Positions 7,596 through 16,354 of a stretch of 64,000 nt of DNA are shown piece by piece; the stretch's first letter is position 1, and the number at the start of each line of letters is the position of its first letter. The position numbers and the translations under genes were made by a program. Where the stretch lies: contig NZ_VCBA01000003.1 in assembly GCF_007995245.1 (NCBI RefSeq), forward strand, positions 251,184 through 315,183, written 5' to 3'. Below the pieces are notes generated by a model. It was not told where the DNA came from, searched no databases, and saw only the letters and a list, made by a program, of their open reading frames with translations. The DNA comes from Tateyamaria sp. syn59. Lineage in GTDB: Bacteria > Pseudomonadota > Alphaproteobacteria > Rhodobacterales > Rhodobacteraceae.

Positions 7596-9065
7596 TCACA
7601 TTGGACCAGACGAAATCAAACCAAGCACAAATTCGACAACCTTGTGCGCCCGCAATCCAATCTTGAGCCCAGCCATTGGACCGGAACTCTCAGCAGCTTT
7701 AGCCCGCTCAGCCAAACTGATTTTTCCCGCGCGATTGCCACTTTGCTTCAGTGCATCAGCATTTGCCGTATCGCTTGATCCATCACGGAGTGTTTCGGTC
7801 GCCAAACCCAACTCAGTGTCCAGCCGACCAGTCGTCCCTTCGCGCAAATCCTCGATAAGCTGCGCACCAGCTAGCCGTTTTGCTTGGCTTAGTTCCTTGA
7901 AGCGCTGACTGGCCCGAGCATCGACGGCCTGCGCAACATCTGGATGATCCGCCCGCAGTTGCAGCGCCAACTCGTCCAAAGTGGCAACAAGCATGGTCAA
8001 TTCATCGTCGCTAGCAAAAGATCCGTCTGCTACACGCGCCTTAATCATGTCGCTCGCGCGGCGCAGAAACTGTTCCAGGGCGTTGGGGTCATCGAGGCAG
8101 TTGTCCAAAGCATGGCGCAAAACTGTAGCTGCCGTACTCATGTCGTTCAGATCGCAAGCGTTGCTTCGAACAGCGAGGTCCAGGGTGAAGCGGACGCGGT
8201 TTTCGATGCTGTCAATGAGTTTCGATGGGTCGGAAGCCGTGGTGCGAACGTCGTAGCGTCCATCTGCGCTTTCGAAGACATCTTCGACTTGTGGCAGCTT
8301 CGCGAGGAGTATCTCATCTCGCATCGCGTTGATGGTTGAAGCAACTTTTGCTGGCGCATCCTCATCACGCCATAGTGTCTCCGGCAATCCTAAGACATCC
8401 GACGCAAACGGCCAGTCATTGAACTGACCTCTACAGAATTGCGTATGCCACTCTTCCCACCAATGCCAAGGACTGTCATCGTTCCTGCGCGTTGTGCGCA
8501 GGCGCATTCCAGGTCGTATGCGCGCGGGCGCCCATTCGGGAAACTGAACCGCTGACTGAATTAACACTGTGGTGCGCTCATCAACTTTGCGCTTTGTGCT
8601 CAGATTTGTTCCGGTCGTCGACTCGTAGATCTCTTCCGCCAGCAAATCAAAGGATACACGGAGTAGGGGATCTGGTTCGGGATGAATAAGTTCAAATCCC
8701 CAAGCTTCACCCATGATCGACACTGCCGGGTAGTCGCCAAATGATCGAACTGTAAAAGCGACACCGCTTCTGCCACCCCTTAGATGAAAAGTGTTGGGCT
8801 GATTGGTTGGTTCATAAGGTGCGTTTACCAACCGCCTATGTGTGACAGCGTCAGTGGTTGCCTCAAGAAGAAACCGATGCAGTTGCAGCCAGTACACAAG
8901 ATGATCTGCATCACGCCTCGATTGAATTTTCTTAGATTCCGCAAGTAGTGCTGGAAGTATCCTGTGAAGGTAGCGCACCAGAAGAACCTTACGGCTGCTG
9001 GTGTTTATCCAGCCGAGCTTTTTGAGCACGTCGTAGCTTCGTGTAGCATCATGCATGTGCGACAT
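7596..9065 (-). CDS. hypothetical protein, 489 residues
   Basis: I do not recognise this protein. Start chosen at 9065 (MSHMHDATRSYDVLKKLGW); an earlier start at 9125 would run into lepA. It has a basic N-terminal region (SRKVLLVRYLHRILPALL), a Trp-rich middle (SPWHWWEEWHTQF around residue 200), an acidic helical stretch (ADGRYDVRTTASDPSKLIDSIENR) and a long Ala/Leu/Arg helical C-terminal third that may form coiled coil. No signal peptide, no clear membrane segment apart from a weakly hydrophobic end (VVEFVLGLISSG). Composition is less GC-biased than lepA. It is transcribed away from lepA; the two start within 60 bases of each other and must share a promoter region. Confidence 0.65.
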   Translation of the reverse strand: MSHMHDATRSYDVLKKLGWINTSSRKVLLVRYLHRILPALLAESKKIQSRRDADHLVYWLQLHRFLLEATTDAVTHRRLVNAPYEPTNQPNTFHLRGGRSGVAFTVRSFGDYPAVSIMGEAWGFELIHPEPDPLLRVSFDLLAEEIYESTTGTNLSTKRKVDERTTVLIQSAVQFPEWAPARIRPGMRLRTTRRNDDSPWHWWEEWHTQFCRGQFNDWPFASDVLGLPETLWRDEDAPAKVASTINAMRDEILLAKLPQVEDVFESADGRYDVRTTASDPSKLIDSIENRVRFTLDLAVRSNACDLNDMSTAATVLRHALDNCLDDPNALEQFLRRASDMIKARVADGSFASDDELTMLVATLDELALQLRADHPDVAQAVDARASQRFKELSQAKRLAGAQLIEDLREGTTGRLDTELGLATETLRDGSSDTANADALKQSGNRAGKISLAERAKAAESSGPMAGLKIGLRAHKVVEFVLGLISSGPM

Positions 9066-9118
9066 AACAGTCAGCGATTCCCATTGCCAAACCCCAAAAA
9101 CCCTTACATATCCCAACC

Positions 9119-10915
9119 ATGACACCGCTCAGCCATATCCGCAATTTCTCCATCGTCGCCCATATCGACCACGGGAAATCGACCCTTGCCGACCGCCTGA
9201 TCCAGTCCACCAACACGGTGGCCGACCGGGACATGAAGGAACAGCTGCTCGACAGCATGGATATCGAACGCGAGCGGGGCATCACGATCAAGGCCAACAC
9301 CGTCCGCATCGACTACACTGCGCAGGATGGCGAGCACTACGTCCTGAACCTCATCGACACCCCCGGCCATGTGGACTTCGCCTACGAGGTCAGCCGGTCG
9401 ATGCGCGCCGTCGAAGGCTCGCTTCTGGTCGTGGACAGCACCCAAGGGGTCGAGGCGCAGACGCTCGCCAACGTCTACCAAGCCATCGACGCCGACCACG
9501 AAATTGTCCCCGTTTTCAACAAGATCGACCTGCCAGCCTCCGACATCGACCGCGTCGCCGAGCAGGTCGAGGATGTGATCGGCATCGACGCGAGCGGCGC
9601 CATCGCGGTTTCCGCCAAAACGGGCCAAGGCATTCAGGAAACGCTGGAGGCCATTGTCACCCAACTCCCCGCGCCCCAGGGCGACCCCGACGCCGATCTC
9701 AAGGCCATGCTGGTGGACTCATGGTACGATAGCTACCTCGGCGTCATCGTCCTCATCCGCGTCATCGACGGACGGCTCAAGAAGGGCGAAAAGATCAAGT
9801 TCGTCTCAAACGGCACCATCCACCACGTCGACCGCGTCGGCGTCTTCCGCCCGGCCATGCAAAACGTGGACTCACTCGGCCCCGGCGAAATCGGCTTCCT
9901 CACGGCGTCCATCAAACAGGTCCGCGACACCCGCGTCGGTGACACAATCACCCACGAGCGCAAAGAGGTCGACCCGCTCCCCGGCTTCAAACCCGCGCAA
10001 CCGGTAGTCTTCTGCGGCCTCTTCCCCGTGGACTCCGCCGAATTCGAAGACCTCCGCGACGCCATCGACAAACTCGCGCTCAACGACGCCTCCTTCTCCT
10101 TCGAAATGGAAACCTCCGCCGCCCTCGGCTTCGGCTTCCGCTGCGGCTTCCTCGGGCTTTTGCACCTCGAAGTGATCCGCGACCGGATCGAGCGGGAATA
10201 CGGCATCGAACTGATCACCACCGCGCCGTCGGTCATCTACCACGTCCACATGCGCGACGGCACGATGATGGAACTGCACAACCCCGCTGACATGCCCGAC
10301 CTCACCCATGTCGACCACCTGGAAGAGCCGCGGATCAAGGCCACCATCCTCGTCCCCGACGACTATCTCGGCGACGTGCTGAAACTCTGCCAGGACCGCC
10401 GCGGCATACAGGAAGACCTCACCTACGCCGGCACCCGCGCCATGGTCGTCTATGACCTGCCGCTGAACGAGGTGGTGTTCGACTTCTACGACCGCCTTAA
10501 ATCGGTGACCAAGGGCTATGCCTCCTTCGACTACCAACTGACGGGCTACCGCACGGACAACCTGGTGAAAATGTCGATCCTCGTGAATGACGAGCCGGTG
10601 GACGCCCTGTCGATCATGGTCCACCGCGACCGGGCCGAGATGCGCGGCCGCGCTATGGTCGAAAAGCTCAAAGACCTGATCCCCCGCCACATGTTCAAAA
10701 TCCCGATCCAGGCGGCGATTGGCGGCAAGGTCATCGCGCGCGAGACGCTATCCGCGATGCGTAAGGACGTGACGGCGAAATGCTATGGCGGGGACGCGAC
10801 GCGGAAACGGAAGCTGCTGGACAAGCAGAAGGCGGGGAAGAAGAAGATGCGTCAGTTCGGGAAGGTGGATATTCCGCAGGAGGCATTCATCAGCGCACTC
10901 AAAATGGACGGCTAA
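9119..10915 (+). CDS. lepA: elongation factor 4 (LepA GTPase)
   Basis: A 598-residue translational GTPase that acts on the ribosome under stress and during initiation. GTP-binding motifs are complete: AHIDHGKST (P-loop, residues 15-23), DTPGHVDF (G3), NKID (G4) and SAKTG (G5). The EF-G-like domains follow, with the LepA-specific [11 protein letters not shown] and [10 protein letters not shown] segments, and the LepA-specific C-terminal domain ends [17 protein letters not shown]. Length equals the family norm. It is not in an obvious operon. Confidence 0.97.
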   Translation: MTPLSHIRNFSIVAHIDHGKSTLADRLIQSTNTVADRDMKEQLLDSMDIERERGITIKANTVRIDYTAQDGEHYVLNLIDTPGHVDFAYEVSRSMRAVEGSLLVVDSTQGVEAQTLANVYQAIDADHEIVPVFNKIDLPASDIDRVAEQVEDVIGIDASGAIAVSAKTGQGIQETLEAIVTQLPAPQGDPDADLKAMLVDSWYDSYLGVIVLIRVIDGRLKKGEKIKFVSNGTIHHVDRVGVFRPAMQNVDSLGPGEIGFLTASIKQVRDTRVGDTITHERKEVDPLPGFKPAQPVVFCGLFPVDSAEFEDLRDAIDKLALNDASFSFEMETSAALGFGFRCGFLGLLHLEVIRDRIEREYGIELITTAPSVIYHVHMRDGTMMELHNPADMPDLTHVDHLEEPRIKATILVPDDYLGDVLKLCQDRRGIQEDLTYAGTRAMVVYDLPLNEVVFDFYDRLKSVTKGYASFDYQLTGYRTDNLVKMSILVNDEPVDALSIMVHRDRAEMRGRAMVEKLKDLIPRHMFKIPIQAAIGGKVIARETLSAMRKDVTAKCYGGDATRKRKLLDKQKAGKKKMRQFGKVDIPQEAFISALKMDG

Positions 10916-11387
10916 AGCCGACCATTTTAGGCGCTGAGGAATGCCAGTGCGCGAAAGTCGTATCGCGCAGCGATGCGCGTAGCGCACTTACGCTGGCCGA
11001 GCGAGAGCAAGCTCGCTGCACTGTCAAGCCTCCGACAACGGGCTCACGGTCTGTTTTCTAACACGAACAATTTCTTTGCACAGATGAGTCTGCCAGCGAT
11101 GCTAGGCCTATAGTTACACATAGGAGCGCGTCGGGTGACACCTCCGTACTGTATCTAGTGCTATTCCTTTTGCCAGCTACAATACTTTTTGGTTGCTGAA
11201 CGGAGCAAATCATGCAACACCTAGACGTAGGAACAGCAGCAACCACTAAATATTGACGGCCTGCAACACAACATGATGTGTTTCCGTCTAAATGTTGTTG
11301 TGCTGCAGCCATAGCTACTATTCGCGACCGTTTTGTACTAAAAGATACTTCGAGGAGGAGTTGTCTCGATTCGTCGCGGAGGAGCGC
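10916..11387. other. gene-free AT-richer stretch with hairpins
   Basis: Just after lepA there is a group of short inverted repeats, including AGCGAG/CTCGCT arms at 11000-11017. Further on, 11263-11303 carries a near-perfect inverted repeat, GCAACACAACAT and ATGTTGTTGTGC separated by 17 bases. The region becomes clearly AT-richer after 11060 and may hold the promoter of the two hypothetical genes downstream. No convincing protein-coding frame. Confidence 0.5.
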
Positions 11388-11906
11388 ATGCTCAGAAGTA
11401 CAAGAATAGCTGCCGTTTGCTGTTTTCTTGCCTCTTTGGGCAATGCAGATGTCGACAATCAAGACGAGGCAGAATCTGTCTATGGACTGGACCTGCAGGT
11501 AAAGGCAGCTGAGCTTGAAAGCTCGTTCCCCATTCTTCTGCTTGGCAACGGACAGAAGACTCGCGATGCGCTTACCAATCACCGTCAAGCATTGGAGCGA
11601 TACAGAGCACAGATTTTGGAAGGTTTTTCCAGAGAGATCGCTGCAATTTGTGATCGTGCCAAGCGTCATGAAGCAGAACTTCACAGCAACGCAAGAGAAG
11701 GGACGATATCTCGATCTTTGTATTTGAGACGTTTGGATGAAATAGAATACGCGAGATTGCAATGTGATACTAAGCATTATCGCAGCTCTAGGTACTGGCG
11801 GTTATATGACCGAATGCTTCTCCGCTATCAGAGCAGTGACAAAGAAGTTCAAAGAGCAATAAGCGATTGTTTTTCACAAAACTCATGTAGGCAAAGAAAA
11901 AATTAA
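11388..11906 (+). CDS. hypothetical secreted protein
   Basis: The start MLRSTRIAAVCCFLASLGNA is a classical signal peptide with probable cleavage after GNA, and a GGAGGAGCG ribosome binding site lies directly before it; the frame opens further upstream (11292) but that part looks non-coding. The mature protein of about 152 residues is helical and charged, with a Lys/Arg/Glu-rich middle (EIAAICDRAKRHEAELH) and several Cys. No family recognised. Codon use is far AT-richer than in lepA. It is followed after three bases by a membrane protein gene, so the pair is probably cotranscribed. Confidence 0.6.
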   Translation: MLRSTRIAAVCCFLASLGNADVDNQDEAESVYGLDLQVKAAELESSFPILLLGNGQKTRDALTNHRQALERYRAQILEGFSREIAAICDRAKRHEAELHSNAREGTISRSLYLRRLDEIEYARLQCDTKHYRSSRYWRLYDRMLLRYQSSDKEVQRAISDCFSQNSCRQRKN

Positions 11907-11909
11907 AAA

Positions 11910-12302
11910 ATGCTCGAGTCTTTGCGTCAAAAATTCGAAACTCTGGGTTTTGCGATAGGCGAGTTTCTTCCCGTATTTTTTGTGGTGATTTTTCTGGTTG
12001 TGAGCACCAAATGCGCGCTTTTTTTCTACAAATCCAGTGCTATGATAACTTGGACGCAGCTTGGTTTTTACTCAGTTTCTGGCGTTCTCGTTGGCTACGT
12101 TGAAAACATCACAGGAGCAAAAATTGGCGGACTTTTGCCTTCAGCGATTGTAATATTTGCCTTTCTAGTAAACAGCTATCTCCGTATGAGAGACGATAAA
12201 ACCGCTGCCGTGACGCTTTCTTCTCCAGTATACCTATCAGCTGCAATTGCTGGTATTTCCTTTATGCTCTCGGCTAGGTATTTTACACTTCTATTTGATT
12301 GA
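11910..12302 (+). CDS. hypothetical membrane protein
   Basis: A 130-residue protein with about four hydrophobic segments: residues 18-41 (LPVFFVVIFLVV), 46-63 (TQLGFYSVSGVLVGYV), 72-88 (LLPSAIVIFAFLV) and 108-128 (LSAAIAGISFML). The short size with four helices recalls small holin-like or accessory membrane proteins, but I can name no family. It follows the secreted protein gene directly and shares its AT-rich composition. Its last 20 bases overlap the end of the convergent transposase remnant. Confidence 0.55.
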   Translation: MLESLRQKFETLGFAIGEFLPVFFVVIFLVVSTKCALFFYKSSAMITWTQLGFYSVSGVLVGYVENITGAKIGGLLPSAIVIFAFLVNSYLRMRDDKTAAVTLSSPVYLSAAIAGISFMLSARYFTLLFD

Positions 12303-12423
12303 GAGCTGCATTTGCTCGCGGATCACCCCACAACACCAAATCCATACCCACCCGAAACCGCGCATCCCAATGCACACTCGAATGCGCCCAATCCTCGGGC
12401 CGTTCCACAAACCCATGCTTCAC

Positions 12424-12482
12424 CGGGGCTCCGCCCGTTCGCGGCTGAAACGGTCCCCCGGACCGTTTCCAAGACGCCGCTC
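12424..12482 (+). repeat. hairpin element inserted in transposase remnant, copy 1
   Basis: Begins CCGGGGCTCCGCCCGTT and contains a perfect hairpin at 12447-12469, arms GAAACGGTCC/GGACCGTTTC around CCC. It interrupts the transposase between the codons for YCW and KHGF. The left flank and the TCCCCCGGA core are shared with copy 2. Confidence 0.75.
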
Positions 12483-12606
12483 ACTCCAACAATACCGCAC
12501 ATGCGCACGGTAATCGGCCTCATCCCGAATGTGATGCTCCCAGAATCGAGGTTGCCACAACCCGACCCCGCCCTACGGCATGACATCGAAAACCGCGCCT
12601 TGATCG

Positions 12607-12676
12607 CCGGGGCTCCGCCCGTTGTCACCTCAATTGATCCCCCGGATCAATTGCCGGGCTCCGCCCGGACCGGTGC
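12607..12676 (+). repeat. hairpin element inserted in transposase remnant, copy 2
   Basis: Begins CCGGGGCTCCGCCCGTT and contains a perfect hairpin at 12631-12653, arms CAATTGATCC/GGATCAATTG around CCC, then a second CCGGGCTCCGCCCGG palindrome. It interrupts the transposase between FSTR and KARFS. Compared with copy 1 the stem differs while core and left flank are the same. Confidence 0.75.
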
Positions 12677-13036
12677 CAACCCCGCATCGTGTCGAAAAAT
12701 CCCAATCCCCAACCGGCAACGTCCACACACAATGCAAATGGTCCGGCAACACAACCCACGCATCAATATGAAAGGGCCGTTCCGCCTTCGTCACCCGCAC
12801 CGCCTCACGCAACGCCTCAACCTCATCCACCAACACGCGGCTTCCCCGCCGCGCCAACGCAACGGTGAAAAACACGCAAGCCCCTGACACCTTCGGACGC
12901 ACATAATTCGGCATCCCCCAACCCTGCCAAACCCATGGTTAACCACCCATAAACGCGGACCAATTTGACCGACATCAATGCACCGCGCCGCACTCCCCGG
13001 CACACTCCGCTCAACCTAAAGAACCGGAGGCCCCAC

Positions 13037-13228
13037 ATGCAGCGCTACATGCTGTTCCTTGTCCTGCACATCTTCATCGGCGCAACCATGGCGGGCACGG
13101 GCGTTATCGCCGCGCTGGTCATGGGCTTCGGCACGGTCGGCCCGATCCTGATCGCCGCGGCCATCGGCTTTGTCGCCTCCTTCCCCGTCACGTGGCTGGT
13201 CGAAAAGCGGATCACCAGCCTGCGCTGA
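13037..13228 (+). CDS. small two-helix membrane protein
   Basis: A 63-residue protein, two hydrophobic helices (LFLVLHIFIGATMAGTG and VGPILIAAAIGFVASFP) and a basic end EKRITSLR. GGAGG lies well placed before the ATG at 13037; an upstream in-frame ATG at 12965 lacks this. Proteins like it are widespread in Rhodobacterales and sometimes mislabelled CTP synthetase. Role unknown; probably inner membrane. Confidence 0.7.
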   Translation: MQRYMLFLVLHIFIGATMAGTGVIAALVMGFGTVGPILIAAAIGFVASFPVTWLVEKRITSLR

Positions 13229-13257
13229 CGCGGGCGCTGGGTCAGCCACTCCACACG

Positions 13258-13290
13258 AAAAAAGGCGCGGGGCATCGCTGCCGCCGCGCC
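13258..13290 (-). terminator. Rho-independent terminator of the PA14-type gene
   Basis: On the minus strand a hairpin with arms GGCGCGG and CCGCGCC (13264-13290) is followed directly by six T. It lies about 25 bases past the stop of the 13314-13883 gene, which it should terminate; on the plus strand it also closes the small membrane protein gene. Confidence 0.85.
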
Positions 13291-13313
13291 GTTCATGATG
13301 CACTGGCCAATGG

Positions 13314-13883
13314 CTATTCCATATAGCCGAAGCTCTCATTTTCTATCCACACCGGCTCGCCAATACCGGCGCGCATCAGCAGGCAGGCGGTGCCCTTGCG
13401 CTGGAAATACACGCCCTCCATCTCGTACCACCCGGCCTCCGGCACTTCGACCTCGACCGTCTCCGTGGCTTCGCACGGGTGGACCCCGTCAAAGAAGGCA
13501 ACCTCCTGCCCGCCGATGGACATCATCAGCCCGTCATTGCTCATGAAATCGACAAGGTAGGTGCCCGCCTCGTCAAAGCGGACATAGCCGGAGATGCCCG
13601 CCACCACCTTGTGCGCCTGACCGCTGGTCAGCGTCTCATCCCCGTCAGCAGTGTCGCGGTAGTCCATGCCCAAGAGCGGCTTGCCCGGGCGGGCGGCGTC
13701 CAACGCGTCGAGGGCATCGTCGATGCTGCGCGGGTTTTCATCCAGGTTGTAGACAACAGACAGCCCCTGGCTCAGCGCTTCGGGCTGCGGGTCGGCTGGC
13801 TCCAGTTTCAGGGGGGCGGCAAACAGTGCCGTCGCCGACACATATGAGATTGCGGCCAGAGCGGCCGTCGTCAACATCTTCAT
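13314..13883 (-). CDS. secreted protein with PA14-like domain
   Basis: The signal peptide is MKMLTTAALAAISYVSATALFA, with GGGAG six bases before this ATG; upstream in-frame starts give an unlikely N-terminus. The mature part, about 165 residues, shows the PA14 pattern: GLSVVYNLDENPRSIDD at the start, then GYVRFDEAGTYLVDFMSNDGLMMSIGGQEV and a closing PEAGWYEMEGVYFQR. PA14 domains bind glycans. Two cysteines (HPCEAT and TACLLM) may pair. It lies just downstream of the glycan operon on the same strand but 120 bases away, with its own terminator. Confidence 0.75.
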   Translation of the reverse strand: MKMLTTAALAAISYVSATALFAAPLKLEPADPQPEALSQGLSVVYNLDENPRSIDDALDALDAARPGKPLLGMDYRDTADGDETLTSGQAHKVVAGISGYVRFDEAGTYLVDFMSNDGLMMSIGGQEVAFFDGVHPCEATETVEVEVPEAGWYEMEGVYFQRKGTACLLMRAGIGEPVWIENESFGYME

Positions 13884-14003
13884 CATGAACTCCCGTTGGT
13901 CCCGACCGCTTTTGGCGCGGCCTTGAATCAGGGTGAACCATAGAAGCCGGTGCCAAGCGCTGACAACAGGGGCACCGCTAAACGTCACGAAACTTTGGCA
14001 AAA

Positions 14004-14483
14004 CTACACGTATCGGTAGAAAAGATACCGATCCGGGGCAATCGTGTCCGGTCCGCAGATTTGTTCGAAGCCGACAAGCGGTTGCTGCGACAGGATCAGC
14101 CCGCCGGGGATCATGACCTCGGCAATCCCAGGGCTGAGGCGGGCGCCTTCCTCGATATCCTTATCCTTGACGCCGTAGCCGAAGTCATAATGCGCGAGCG
14201 CCATGCGACGCCCCTCGGTCTTGAGGCGGGCCAACATCGCTTCGGCTTCGCCTTCCAGAAAGTCCGCCTCGGGTGGGACGCAGCTGGGGTGGCATTTCAA
14301 CATGCGGTCGATCACCCAGATCCGGCGGTCGGGCAATTCCTGGCGCAAGTGGTCGTAGGTGCGGCCGTTGCCAAGGCCCATTTCGAGGACGTCGCCTTCC
14401 ATTCCGGCGATGCGCTCGGCCGCCCAATTGATACCGTCGATCTGCGCGGTCAGGCGCCGTCGCATCGATTCCAGTCTGCTCAT
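14004..14483 (-). CDS. small class I SAM-dependent methyltransferase-like protein
   Basis: A 159-residue protein with the SAM-binding glycine loop VLEMGLGNGRTYDHL (residues 32-46) followed by an acidic-strand region VIDRML. It is shorter than most methyltransferases and lacks a large cap domain. It is the last gene of the glycan operon; its start lies one base after the deacetylase stop. A paralogue with the same motif (VFELGLGNGRTYHHM) stands alone at 31125-31622. The substrate is unknown; the operon suggests a sugar or lipid-linked glycan, which is inference. Confidence 0.75.
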   Translation of the reverse strand: MSRLESMRRRLTAQIDGINWAAERIAGMEGDVLEMGLGNGRTYDHLRQELPDRRIWVIDRMLKCHPSCVPPEADFLEGEAEAMLARLKTEGRRMALAHYDFGYGVKDKDIEEGARLSPGIAEVMIPGGLILSQQPLVGFEQICGPDTIAPDRYLFYRYV

Positions 14484-14484
14484 C

Positions 14485-15228
14485 TCAAGTCGTCTCCATC
14501 GTCCAGGGGGTCGCGCCGCCTGACAGCATTTCCTGTATGTACGCGCTGGTGAAATCCCAGATCGCAGGGGTGTGGACCAGGTGGTGGGTCAGAAGCCCCA
14601 ATGGCTCTGTTGCATCCTCGGCACCCTGCCTGCGTGCCCGCAGGAGGGCAGCGGTGCTTTGGACCAGGATGTCGGGTTGCACAAGATCGCGTGTGCCTTT
14701 CCACCAGATCGGGTCGATATGGGTGTTGATTTGCGTCAAGCCAGAGGCTGCTTCGCTCGTTTGTCGTGCTCCGAAGGTCGACAGCACCGTATAGCCTTGC
14801 CGTGCCAGAACCGGCAGGTGCGCCTCTTTCACACGGTTCCACGGCGGTACGAAAGCAGAGCGCAGCGACGCACCAAAGAGCTGCTGCATCCGCGCCAATC
14901 CCCGCGCGCTGTCCTCGGCCAAGCCTGTGCGGTCCGTCAGAAACTCGTTCTTCTTTTGGTCCGGCGTGCTGTGATCGCGGTGCGCCCAGCCGTGGACCAG
15001 CGGGATCATCTGCCGGGCAGCGGTGTATTCGGCCAGGTCAGGCGTGGCGTGCGCTGGGACGATCGCGAGGTGGACGGCAACGCCCGTGGCGCGCGACAGG
15101 TCGGCCAGCCTGTCCAGCGCGGTGGTCGGCGCAATCGCGTCGTCATCGCGCCACCAGAACGGCAGGGCCATGTCATTGCGACGGCAGGCCTGCAACTCCT
15201 GTCGCAAGGGGGTCCAGTCAATCGTCAT
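14485..15228 (-). CDS. polysaccharide deacetylase family protein
   Basis: A 247-residue protein of the carbohydrate esterase 4 / NodB-like fold. Seen are WWRDDDAI (metal and base aspartates), LVHGWAHRDH (two metal-binding histidines), FVPPWNR (the arginine/proline loop) and LLTHHLVH near the C-terminus (catalytic His). No signal peptide, so it would act in the cytoplasm, on a nucleotide- or lipid-linked sugar, unless anchored otherwise. Eleven bases overlap the preceding glycosyltransferase gene. Confidence 0.85.
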   Translation of the reverse strand: MTIDWTPLRQELQACRRNDMALPFWWRDDDAIAPTTALDRLADLSRATGVAVHLAIVPAHATPDLAEYTAARQMIPLVHGWAHRDHSTPDQKKNEFLTDRTGLAEDSARGLARMQQLFGASLRSAFVPPWNRVKEAHLPVLARQGYTVLSTFGARQTSEAASGLTQINTHIDPIWWKGTRDLVQPDILVQSTAALLRARRQGAEDATEPLGLLTHHLVHTPAIWDFTSAYIQEMLSGGATPWTMETT

Positions 15229-16354
15229 GCATTCTCCGCCGATGCAGGTGATGTACGATGTCCACGGTGCGCGCGGCGCCGTTCATGCCGTGGGTGCGCC
15301 GGGGGCGATCCGGTCCGTGCGCGGCTGTTGCAATGGCGTGCAGAAGAGCGTCGCCCGACAGGTCGGATTGCCGGATGACGGACATGCCGCGCAGCTTGCT
15401 CAGCGCCTTCGCGCGCAGCGTCTGTTCCACCTCTCCCCCGTCATCAAAGGGTACAAGGACAGCCCGTACGCCGGTTTGCAGCACGTCGAGCGCGGTGTTG
15501 TAGCCACACATCGAGATCGAGACCTGCGCCTGCGTCAGGAGCGTGCGGAAGTCTGGGCGCGGCCCTTCGATGGTGACGTTCGGGGGGGCGACGCGGGACA
15601 AGGCGTTGCGCCGTTCCGCGTCCCCTCCGACCAACAGATGCCAGTGCCGGTCGGGTGCGCGTTGCGCCGCCTCAAGGGCCGCGTGAAAAAGGGTGTCGCC
15701 GACGGTTCCGCCACCCGCACTGACGATGATGTCGTTGGTGGTATCAGTGCTGCGCGGGACCGGCGCGGGCGCGACAAAGCCGGTGTAGTGCAGCTTGTCC
15801 CGCAGCGCTGCGGACACCGGCCAGCAGTCTTGCAACGCCACGACTTGCGGATCGGCATGGACGAGCACGCCATCATAGGCACCGCCGATCAGGTCGTCGG
15901 CAAACGCGACCTTTTCCGGTTTTGAGGGCGGGGCGAGGATGTCGCGGATCGAAGACAGGATCAGCGGCGGCGACGGCAGCGCCTTTACGGCAGAGAGCAA
16001 GGCCTGAAATTCGTGCTTCAGGGTGCGTCTGCCAAAGGGGAACAGCTCGGTGATCAGAACGTCGGGCGGGGAGGCTTGGACATGGGCCAGCAACGCGGCC
16101 ATGCGGGCCTCCAGATAGGCGGCGTCCGCTGTAACGTTGTCGTCAGTCAGAAGGTTGGAAAAGTCCGTGCCATCCGAACGCAAGGCAGGCAACTGCAAAA
16201 GGGTGACGCCAGTCGTGTCGAAATGCGGCACGGGTCGACCGCCGCTGATTACGGTAACCGTGTCACCGGCGGTGGCAAAGGCGCGCCCAAGGGTCAGTGC
16301 GCGGGCCAGATGGCCAGTACCCAACAGGTGTGTGACGACGAAGGTGACCTGCAT
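15218..16354 (-). CDS. MurG-like glycosyltransferase
   Basis: A 378-residue protein with a GT-B fold of the MurG/GT28 type: N-terminal VVTHLLGTGHLARALTLG loop, and in the C-terminal half IVSAGGGTVGD and SMCGYNTALDVLQTGV with the acidic sugar-nucleotide binding DDGGEVEQ. The family normally uses UDP-activated N-acetylhexosamine. Start at 16354 is chosen because it overlaps the preceding stop codon (TGATG) and yields the family N-terminus; the frame extends to 16471 only as antisense-like sequence. Likely peripheral membrane protein on the cytoplasmic face. Confidence 0.82.
   Translation of the reverse strand: MQVTFVVTHLLGTGHLARALTLGRAFATAGDTVTVISGGRPVPHFDTTGVTLLQLPALRSDGTDFSNLLTDDNVTADAAYLEARMAALLAHVQASPPDVLITELFPFGRRTLKHEFQALLSAVKALPSPPLILSSIRDILAPPSKPEKVAFADDLIGGAYDGVLVHADPQVVALQDCWPVSAALRDKLHYTGFVAPAPVPRSTDTTNDIIVSAGGGTVGDTLFHAALEAAQRAPDRHWHLLVGGDAERRNALSRVAPPNVTIEGPRPDFRTLLTQAQVSISMCGYNTALDVLQTGVRAVLVPFDDGGEVEQTLRAKALSKLRGMSVIRQSDLSGDALLHAIATAAHGPDRPRRTHGMNGAARTVDIVHHLHRRRMHDD

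Larger units (their letters stand above)
12283..12914 (-). pseudogene. REP-associated tyrosine transposase, broken
   Basis: The N-terminal part (MPNYVRPKVSGACVFFTVAL, then DAWVVLPDHLHCVW with the HLH metal motif of Y1/IS200-like transposases, to GDWDFSTR) is readable from 12914 to about 12680. The rest is in pieces: KARFS near 12600, then in another frame LWQPRFWEHHIRDEADYRAHVRYCW (read in two blocks), and KHGFVERPEDWAHSSVHWDARF to a TAA at 12283. Two hairpin elements are inserted, and roughly twenty codons are missing before LWQPRFWEHH. The enzyme normally mobilises REP hairpins; this copy cannot be functional. Confidence 0.85.

Noticed and set aside
7419-7778. Plus-strand frame of 119 codons in the gap before the 489-residue gene
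   Set aside because: Runs into the antisense side of the next gene and shows no domain; kept as gene-free.
11058-11777. Minus-strand open frame of 239 codons in the AT-rich island
   Set aside because: The opposite strand has a signal peptide and a good ribosome binding site; the minus product shows no motif and a Cys/Ser-rich random look.
12936-12945. TGGTTAACCA and the GTTAACCATTTACC at about 43211 as CtrA-type sites
   Set aside because: Only partial words; the spaced TTAA-N7-TTAA form is not present, and neither lies clearly before a cell-cycle gene.
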